This document shows positions 20,075 to 26,594 of a DNA stretch of 38,841 nt, one piece after another. Numbering within the stretch: position 1 is the stretch's first letter; every line of letters begins with the position of its first letter. The stretch comes from Nocardia wallacei (GTDB lineage Bacteria > Actinomycetota > Actinomycetes > Mycobacteriales > Mycobacteriaceae). The position numbers and the translations under genes are program-made. The stretch is from the NCBI RefSeq assembly GCF_029869545.1, contig NZ_JARWQD010000139.1:1-38841 (forward strand). Reading direction: 5' to 3'. A model generated the notes under the pieces. The model was given only the letters and a program-made list of their open reading frames with translations, was not told where the DNA came from and ran no database searches.

Positions 20075-21274
20075 TCACATGCGGTCGGCGGCGGCCAGCT
20101 CCTCGGCCAGCAGTTCGGCGAAAGTGTATGTGCCGGTGGGCTGGTCGTCCTGGCCGAGTAGGTATAGCCGCTTCACCGAAATCAGGATGGCCTCGGCGAT
20201 CACATCGCGCATGCGCGGGTTGGTCAGCACCGAGGCGTCGTATTCGTTTGTCAGATAACCGATATCGACCTGGACGGTCGGCATCTTGGTCAGCCGCAGC
20301 AGATCCCAGGTGCGCGAATGGGTCCGGCAGTCCTGCAACGAGGTTCGCGCCACGATCTCGCGCTGCACGAATCCGGCTAGCACCTGGCCGATCATCGACA
20401 CCGAACCGTGCGAATTGCCGAAGTGGAAGCTGGCGACGCCGCTGGCCACGGGGCTGGGATTGGTCGCGCAGCGCAGCGAGATCATGAGATCGGCGTCGAA
20501 AGTGTTGGAGGTTTCGGCGCGTTCGGCATCGGAGAGGTTGGCACCCCACGGCCGGGACAGGAAGGTCTCCATGCCCGTGGCGGCCATCCGGCCCTCGAGA
20601 CGACTCGCCAGATCCCAGAGGATCTCCGATTCGTAGACGTCACCGAACTCGGTGGGGACCGCGTAACCCTTGTCCGGACCGCCCATTCCGGGATCGATGA
20701 CGATCCGCTTACCCGTGAGCTGCGGTCCGGCGCGGTGGACAACCTCCTCCTCCGCGATGCGGTGCGGGTTGCCACCGGTCACGCGGGCGCCGAGCAGATC
20801 CAGCGAACGCAGCGTGTCCGGACCGCAGATGCCGTCGGCGGACAGGCCGATCTCGCGCTGGAACGCGGTGAGGGCGTCGTGGGTGTGCGGCCCGAAGTAG
20901 CCGTCGACGCGGTGCACGTAGAAGCCGAGATCCTGCAGGCGGCGCTGCAGCGTGGCCACGTCGTCGCCGTACAGCGGGGCCGAGAGCTGGTAGATCAGCG
21001 TGCGCGCGCCGAGGCGATAGGACGCCTCCTTCAGTGCCCGATAGGTGGCGGGGCCGACGACACCGTCCACGAGTAGCCCGCGATGCTGTTGGAACGCGCG
21101 CACCGCGGAATCGAGATCGTGGTCGAAAACGGCGTCGGAATCCTTCCAATACTCGCCGTGCCCGTCGGACCGGTCGGCGCCGTGGGGATGGATGTGCAGG
21201 AATCCGAGACTTGCCAGGGTGCTCCGAACCTCAGCGACGGCTGGTCCAGTATCGCCGTGACGAAGTCGGTGCAT
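20075..21274 (-). CDS. cwlM: CwlM, non-catalytic N-acetylmuramoyl-alanine amidase homologue
   Basis: A 399-residue CwlM. Two peptidoglycan-binding repeats (about 1-75 and 85-150, with DGVVGPATYRALKEA and DGICGPDTLRSL) precede an amidase_3 domain (about 185-370). The zinc-site motif is DPGMGG instead of DPGHGG, and the later SLH motif reads SLRC, so two zinc-binding histidines are missing. Mycobacterial CwlM has the same loss and is a cytoplasmic regulator of MurA activated by the kinase PknB; the same role is inferred. The C-terminal PTGTYTFAELL segment matches the phosphorylated region there. ATG 21274 aligns with the family; an upstream GTG at 21313 adds unconserved residues. Follows trxA on the same strand after 288 bp. 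Confidence 0.95.
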   Translation of the reverse strand: MHRLRHGDTGPAVAEVRSTLASLGFLHIHPHGADRSDGHGEYWKDSDAVFDHDLDSAVRAFQQHRGLLVDGVVGPATYRALKEASYRLGARTLIYQLSAPLYGDDVATLQRRLQDLGFYVHRVDGYFGPHTHDALTAFQREIGLSADGICGPDTLRSLDLLGARVTGGNPHRIAEEEVVHRAGPQLTGKRIVIDPGMGGPDKGYAVPTEFGDVYESEILWDLASRLEGRMAATGMETFLSRPWGANLSDAERAETSNTFDADLMISLRCATNPSPVASGVASFHFGNSHGSVSMIGQVLAGFVQREIVARTSLQDCRTHSRTWDLLRLTKMPTVQVDIGYLTNEYDASVLTNPRMRDVIAEAILISVKRLYLLGQDDQPTGTYTFAELLAEELAAADRM

Positions 21275-21562
21275 GCGTGAGAGCCCTTTCCTTCCGCCAA
21301 CCCGGGTACCCACTCATGCGACGGCTCACACCCTCGCACGACCGGAGCGTCGGTCGATTGTCTCAGACCCGGACCGAATTTCAGCAATTCTCCAGGTGCA
21401 GAGATCCTACTCCCGGCATTCACATGCCAGGCCCGGAGTCGGCGGCCCCGCATGATCGCGCGGAGCCGCCGCTAGCGCCGAAATACTACAGCGCCGACCG
21501 GATTCCCGGAGGCGCAGTACCGCGTATGACACAGGACTGCGCACCGAATCACAAAAGTGAAC

Positions 21563-21892
21563 TCAGAGAACGCCTTCGAGTTCGCGCAGCAGCGCCGCCT
21601 TGCCCTTGGCGCCGACGATCCGCTTGGCCTCCTTGCCGCCGGAGAACAGGATCATCGTGGGCAGCGACAGGATGCCGTAGTCCTTGGCGGTCACCGGATT
21701 CGCGTCGGCGTCCACCTTCGCGATGGTCAGCTTGTCGGCGTGCGAGGAGGCGATCTCCTCCAGCACCGGGGCGACCATCTTGCAGGGACCGCACCAGGCC
21801 GCCCAGAAATCGACGAGGACCGGCTTGTCACTGCCCAGCACGTCCTGCGCGAACGTGTCGTCGGTGACGGTCTTGGTGGCGGTTTCGGACAT
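21563..21892 (-). CDS. trxA: Thioredoxin
   Basis: A 109-residue thioredoxin with the active-site motif WCGPCK at residues 32-37 and the conserved cis-proline region LSLPTMILF. It reduces disulfides in cytoplasmic proteins and is recycled by the reductase encoded upstream. It starts 33 bp after trxB and corresponds in position to trxC (Rv3914) of M. tuberculosis. The pair is expected to be induced by thiol stress through the SigR/SigH-type promoter in front of trxB. Confidence 0.97.
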   Translation of the reverse strand: MSETATKTVTDDTFAQDVLGSDKPVLVDFWAAWCGPCKMVAPVLEEIASSHADKLTIAKVDADANPVTAKDYGILSLPTMILFSGGKEAKRIVGAKGKAALLRELEGVL

Positions 21893-21925
21893 GATGGAAC
21901 TCCTCGAGCTCGACTTGCTGATGGA

Positions 21926-22912
21926 TCAATTGGCGGTGACTTCGACCGGTCGGCCGGCGTGGTCCAGGGTGTTGCTGGTGATGTCGCCCTTCTCGGCGAG
22001 CCAGCGCTCGGCATCCATGGCCGCTCGGCAGCCGGTGCCCGCGGCGGTGATCGCCTGGCGGTAGATGTGGTCGACCAGATCACCGGCCGCGAAGACGCCC
22101 TCGACGGAGGTGGCGGTGGTGGGCTGGTTCACCAGCACGTAGCCCTCGCCGTCCAGATCGACCTGGCCGCGCACCAGTTCGCTGCGCGGGTCGTGACCGA
22201 TGGCGACGAACAGGCCGGTCGCGGCCAGCTCGGAGGTCTCACCGGTCTTGGTGTCGCGCAGCGTCAGGCCGGTGACGCTGTTCTCGCCGTGCACCTCGAG
22301 CACCTCGGCGTTGGTGACGAACCGGATCTTCTCGTTGCTCTTGGCCCGCTCCAGCATGATGCGAGAGGCGCGGAACTCCTCGCGGCGGTGCACGATGGTG
22401 ACGCTGGCGGCGAACTTGGTGAGGAACGTCGCCTCCTCCATCGCCGAGTCACCGCCGCCGACGACCACGATGTCCTGGCCCTTGAAGAAGAAGCCGTCGC
22501 AGGTGGCGCAGGCGCTGACACCGCGGCCGAGCAGCCGCTGCTCCCCCGGAACACCGAGGTAGCGCGCCGCCGAACCCATGGCGAGGACCACGGCGTAGGC
22601 CCGGTGGGTCTCGCCGCCGACGGTGACGCTCTTGATCGGGCCCGACAGGTCGATCGCCTCGACGTCCTCGGTGCGGATGTCGGCGCCGAACCGCTTGGCC
22701 TGCTCGCGCATCTCCTCCATCAGGTCGGGGCCCATGATGCCGTCCCGGAAGCCGGGGAAGTTCTCCACCTCGGTGGTCGTCATCAGCGCGCCGCCGAATT
22801 GGGTTCCCTCGAACAGCAGGGGTTCGAGCTCGGCCCGGGCCGCGTAGACAGCGGCGGTGTAACCGGCGGGGCCGGAGCCGACGATGATGAGATCGCGAAC
22901 AGGCGTGTTCAT
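21926..22912 (-). CDS. trxB: Thioredoxin reductase
   Basis: A 328-residue FAD and NADPH enzyme that reduces thioredoxin. The FAD site is [10 protein letters not shown] near the N-terminus, the redox pair is CATC at residues 135-138, the NADPH site is [10 protein letters not shown], and the second FAD motif is [16 protein letters not shown]. Start choice: ATG 22912 has GGAAGG upstream and gives the family N-terminus; the open frame extends upstream into a region that holds the promoter. It stands between the anti-sigma gene (98 bp upstream) and trxA, the same order as in M. tuberculosis (sigM, anti-sigma, trxB2, trxC). Confidence 0.97.
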   Translation of the reverse strand: MNTPVRDLIIVGSGPAGYTAAVYAARAELEPLLFEGTQFGGALMTTTEVENFPGFRDGIMGPDLMEEMREQAKRFGADIRTEDVEAIDLSGPIKSVTVGGETHRAYAVVLAMGSAARYLGVPGEQRLLGRGVSACATCDGFFFKGQDIVVVGGGDSAMEEATFLTKFAASVTIVHRREEFRASRIMLERAKSNEKIRFVTNAEVLEVHGENSVTGLTLRDTKTGETSELAATGLFVAIGHDPRSELVRGQVDLDGEGYVLVNQPTTATSVEGVFAAGDLVDHIYRQAITAAGTGCRAAMDAERWLAEKGDITSNTLDHAGRPVEVTAN

Positions 22913-22952
22913 GAGGCCCTTCCGAGGGAGTGTGTCATCAGGCGTGTCAATC

Positions 22953-22978
22953 AACAACAGGGTAAACGCTGTTGTTCC
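22953..22978 (-). promoter_or_regulatory. SigR/SigH-type promoter of trxB-trxA
   Basis: On the minus strand GGAAC and GTT are separated by exactly 18 bases. This matches the GGAAT-N18-GTT pattern of the actinobacterial thiol-stress sigma factors SigR and SigH. It ends 40 bases before the trxB start. In mycobacteria trxB2-trxC is a known SigH target. Confidence 0.65.
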
Positions 22979-23010
22979 CCGGCCCGGGGCATCGGCCCCG
23001 AGACGGCCGC

Positions 23011-23838
23011 TCAGCCGATGTCGCGCTGTTCCAGCACCTGGGCATCGCCTGGGCCGCAACCGGTTCCGACGACGAGGGCGGTGATCTTGGGCGGGCGCGC
23101 GCTGGTGAGCAGTATCACCACGGCGGGGCGGTCTCGGAAGGTGACGTCCATCGAGCCGAGGACGGTGCGGTCCAGCCCCGCGGCGGCGACGCAGCGGGTC
23201 ATCGCGCCCGGGAGGCCGAGCGGTCCGGCGACATCGTTGCGGCCCAGCGCGCTGAGCAGTACCGCGTCGGACGGGTCGCCGTCGAGGTGGGGGGCGCCGG
23301 GCTGCGTGGTGGGCGATGCCTGCGGCGCGGTGTCACGGTCGCGGACGGCATCCACCGCGATCAGGGATCCGGCGAGGACCGCGACGGCCGCGGCCACGGC
23401 GGTGAGCCAGCGCAGCCTGCGTGAGCGGCGCTCGTCGAGCCGGGTGGGCTCGGGTGGCACCTCGGGTGCGATGGCGGGCATCGGGCGCGTCGGCGGGGTG
23501 TCGGCCGCGGGGCCGCCGAAGGGCAGGTGATGCACCGTGGCGACGTGATCGCCGGAGGTGTCCCGGCCGGGGTCGCCGCCGCGGGCCAGCTCGTCGAGCA
23601 GGCGGTCCATTCGGGCGGTGACCTCGGCGGGCATCGGATGCAGGATGCGGGGATCCTGGCTCAGGGCCTGCAGTTCGGAGGTGACGTCGTCGAGGGAGCG
23701 CAGGAATCGCAGCGCCTCGGGATCGTTGTTCACCTGCGGCCACAGCTGCTGGGACAGCTCCGGGGACACATTGTCGGCGTGCAGGTCGGCCAGCAGATCC
23801 GTGGAGAAGGGAGGCTGCGGCGCTGAACGGGCGGCCAT
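23011..23838 (-). CDS. Membrane-anchored anti-sigma-M factor (RsmA-like)
   Basis: A 275-residue protein in the position of Rv3912, the anti-sigma factor of SigM. The N-terminal cytoplasmic part begins with [22 protein letters not shown], resembling the equivalent segment of Rv3912. One membrane helix lies at about 141-165 ([19 protein letters not shown]). The extracytoplasmic part of about 110 residues has two cysteines (TRCVAAAG and GTGCGPG) that could pair. There is no HxxxCxxC zinc motif. Start choice: ATG 23838 has AGGAGG four bases upstream; an in-frame ATG at 23913 with GGAG five bases upstream would add 25 residues and is also possible. Function is inferred from position and architecture. 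Confidence 0.85.
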   Translation of the reverse strand: MAARSAPQPPFSTDLLADLHADNVSPELSQQLWPQVNNDPEALRFLRSLDDVTSELQALSQDPRILHPMPAEVTARMDRLLDELARGGDPGRDTSGDHVATVHHLPFGGPAADTPPTRPMPAIAPEVPPEPTRLDERRSRRLRWLTAVAAAVAVLAGSLIAVDAVRDRDTAPQASPTTQPGAPHLDGDPSDAVLLSALGRNDVAGPLGLPGAMTRCVAAAGLDRTVLGSMDVTFRDRPAVVILLTSARPPKITALVVGTGCGPGDAQVLEQRDIG

Positions 23839-23968
23839 CGCACCTCCTGTCTCATCGTCGTCGCGCGGCCCGGCCCGGCGCCTGTGAGGGACGGCTTCGC
23901 CCTTGTCGTCCATCGCCTCTCCGGATCGGGCCTGCAGTGGTGTGTTCTCTAGTAATGACGCATCTCGA

Positions 23969-24604
23969 CTACTTCCGGTTCCCCGGATTGCGCAGGAATT
24001 CCAATTCCTGCTGCAGGCGCTTGCGCCCGCGGGCGCAGCGGCTCTTGATCGTCCCCTCGGCGACATCGAGCAACTGTGCCGCTTCGGCCACCGTATAGCC
24101 TTGCATATCGATCGCGACCAGGGCCGCACGCTGGTCGTCGGGCAGTGTGAACAGGGCGGCGTCGACCACCATCGAGACCTCGCGATGGGCGATGTCGTCG
24201 CGCTCGACAGCCGGTTCGGCCACGGTCTCCTCCGACAGGGAGACGCTGGCCCGGGCCTTGTTGCGCCGCATCCGATCCAGGCAGGCGTTGACCACGATGC
24301 GGTGCAGCCAGCTGCGCACCTCGGCGTCGCCGCGGAATCCGGCGGCATTGCGGTGCGCCGACAGCAGCGCGTCCTGCAGGCAGTCGGCGGCGTCCTCGGG
24401 CGTGCGGCAGGTGCGCAGCGCGAGCTGCCACAGATGGTTGTAATGCCGCCGGAACAGCACGCCGAACGCGTCGCGGTCGCCCTCGATGTGCGCGCGGAGC
24501 AGCCGGCGGTCGGAGGCGTCGTCCAGGTCGAACGAGCGGCGCCGTACGCCAGGCGAATCGGACGTCCCCCCGCTGGATCGCTCGACCGCATCAAACGACA
24601 ACAC
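23969..24604 (-). CDS. sigM: ECF sigma factor SigM
   Basis: A 211-residue extracytoplasmic-function sigma factor. Region 2 occupies about 40-105, with LFRRHYNHLWQLALR and the core-binding segment DAADCLQDALLSAHR. Region 4 occupies about 145-205, with the helix-turn-helix QGYTVAEAAQLLDVAEGTIKSRCARGRKRL. It has the signature of SigM (Rv3911) and is followed by its anti-sigma gene. Start GTG 24604 fits the family length; the first 25 residues are not conserved. In M. tuberculosis SigM controls secreted and envelope genes, and the same is assumed here. A vegetative-type promoter lies about 125 bp upstream; no ECF-type autoregulatory promoter was recognised. Confidence 0.93.
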   Translation of the reverse strand: MLSFDAVERSSGGTSDSPGVRRRSFDLDDASDRRLLRAHIEGDRDAFGVLFRRHYNHLWQLALRTCRTPEDAADCLQDALLSAHRNAAGFRGDAEVRSWLHRIVVNACLDRMRRNKARASVSLSEETVAEPAVERDDIAHREVSMVVDAALFTLPDDQRAALVAIDMQGYTVAEAAQLLDVAEGTIKSRCARGRKRLQQELEFLRNPGNRK

Positions 24605-24729
24605 AAACCCCTAGGATCAGCGCTCACGGCGGCGCACGCCGACCACGGCCGGAATGCACCGCAAATTTCGCGTCATCCGGGACCGAGGAATCAGATCCCA
24701 GGAAGCTCCCCTGCTGAGAGCGCGGACAG

Positions 24730-24759
24730 ATCATATCGGCTGCCATGAATACGCGGCAA
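24730..24759 (-). promoter_or_regulatory. Vegetative-type promoter of sigM
   Basis: On the minus strand TTGCCG (24754-24759) and TATGAT (24730-24735) are 18 bases apart. The -10 box is close to ideal. It lies between the end of murJ and the sigM start, so sigM can be transcribed independently of murJ. Confidence 0.6.
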
Positions 24760-24770
24760 CCAGAGCCGCG

Positions 24771-26594
24771 TCAGGGCGCGGCTTCGAAACGAATGTCGGC
24801 GAGCGACGTCTGGAACTGGCCGCCGGAGTTGGCCAGTGCGGTGATCCAGACCAGCACGTAGCGGGCGGGCTGGTCGGCGCGCAGCGGGATCTCGGTGGTG
24901 CCGTCGGCCAGGGTCGCCTGGCCGATCAGCTGTGTCTGGTCGAGCGTGGGCGTGGCGGTGGGCGAGGTGCGGATCTCCACCACCGAGCCCGGGCTCGGCG
25001 AATCGATGATCGCCTTGTCGAGCTTGCTGGGGCTGCCGAGGGTGGCCACCACGCCCACCCCCTTCTTCAGCGCGGGGAACTGCTGGAAGTACTGGTCGGT
25101 GCGCCACACCGTGGTCGGGTTGCCGTCCAGTACCGCCGCCGCCCCGGCCGCCCCGTCGGGGGTGCCCTCGGGTGAGAACACCGTCGCCCCGGTGGCGCGC
25201 ACCGGGACCGTGCCGCCGGTCGCGGCCGTCGGTTCCGGAGCGCCGGCGCTCGGATTCAGCGGAGCCGTATTCGGGGTGGTGAGACCGAGTTTCTGCTCGT
25301 TGAGCGGAGCATCGGAGTCGCCCGGGGCGAAAATGCTCAGCAGCCACCAGATGATCACCCCGACCACCAGTGCCGCCAGCACGCCCAGCCCGACCAGGAT
25401 CCACATCATCCGCTGCGACCGCTCCTTCTCGGCGGCCAGCAGCTCCGGATCGGCCAGCGACTCGTCCGGAGCGCTGGTCGCCCGCTGGCCCAGCCGCAGG
25501 ACCGGGATGAAGTCGGTCTTCTGGTCGACCACCGATGCCTGCTCCAGCACGTGCTGCACGGTCGCGGCGGTCCGCACCCCCTTGTTGGACTCCAGCGAAC
25601 GCACCGCGACCGCGGAGATCTCGAAGGGGGTCTCGGGTCGGATCTGCCGCGGCTCGACCGGGGTGCCGTCGGAACCGAAATCGGCCAGCCGCAGCCCGCC
25701 GACCGTCGCGGCCGCACCGCTGACCCCGCCCGAACGGATCGGCCAGCGGGCCGTGATCAGCGCGTACAGCATGGCGCCGAGGCCGCGCACGTCGGACTGG
25801 GCATCGGAATCGGCCAGCGTGCCCGGGAAGGCGAGCACGGCGTCGCCGGAGGCGCTGATGCGCACCCGATCGGGATGGTCGATCGACAGCGAGCCGCCGC
25901 CGCGGTGGGCGAGTTCGGCCGCGGCCGCCAGCGCCCGGATCGAGCGCGCGGCACCGATCGGCGACGGCATCGTCTCCGCCATCTCCCGCAGCGATCGGCC
26001 CGGTGTCCACTCGGCCACCACGATGCCGCCCGAGCTGCCGCGCACCACGTCGAGCACGCGCGCCAGGCCGGGCGAATTGATCCGGCCCAGGCGCAGGGTC
26101 CGCGACAGGATCGCCTGCGGTCCGTCGTGACCGGCGTTCTCGGCGGCCTTCTGATCGGCGTCGACGAAGGTCAGGGCGACCTCGCGATCCAGCTTCACAT
26201 CCAGTGCCTGCCAGAACTGCAGCCCGCGGGCCCCGCCGTGCCCGGCCAGCAGGCGATAGCGGCCACCGGCCACCGACGCCCCCGGCATCAGCTTGGGACC
26301 GCGCTGCCCGCTGCGTCGTGCCGCGGCGGGCTCGACCCGCATCGGCGGCATCTCCGGGGATCCGACCGGCAGCATGCCGGTGTCGTAGACCGGATCGCGC
26401 GGCGGTGCCGCCCGGTCGTCGGCCGGCGGCTCGGTACCCGGCGGCGGCGGTGCGGCCTGGTCGGCGTCGCCCGAGTCCGGGTCCGCGGCGCGACCCGGCG
26501 GCACCTTCCCGGGAGGGACGTCGTCGGTGCGCACTGCGCCTGCCGCATCGGCAGGATCGGCGGCCGGGACGCCGCCCGCCGCGTCGTCGCTCAC
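24771..26594 (-). other. Possible internally initiated pseudokinase protein from murJ
   Basis: Codon 967 of the murJ frame is GTG, preceded at seven bases by AAGGAGG, the best ribosome-binding sequence seen in this region. Initiation here would give a 607-residue protein with the linker, pseudokinase, membrane helix and discoidin-like domain but without the flippase. Whether it is used, or whether murJ and this part are really two genes joined in frame, cannot be decided from sequence. Confidence 0.45.

Noticed and set aside
21275..21562. Promoter or small gene between trxA and cwlM
   Set aside because: The best pair on the minus strand (TTGCTG and GACAAT) is 19 bases apart with a poor -10, and no coding frame stands out, so nothing is called.
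23011..24627. A single sigma/anti-sigma fusion protein over 538 codons
   Set aside because: Only the downstream half of that frame encodes the anti-sigma factor; sigM itself is in a different frame and has its own stop at 23969.
24765..24782. Hairpin GCCGCG-TCAGGG-CGCGGC as murJ terminator
   Set aside because: It overlaps the stop codon, has only six pairs and no T run on the minus strand.
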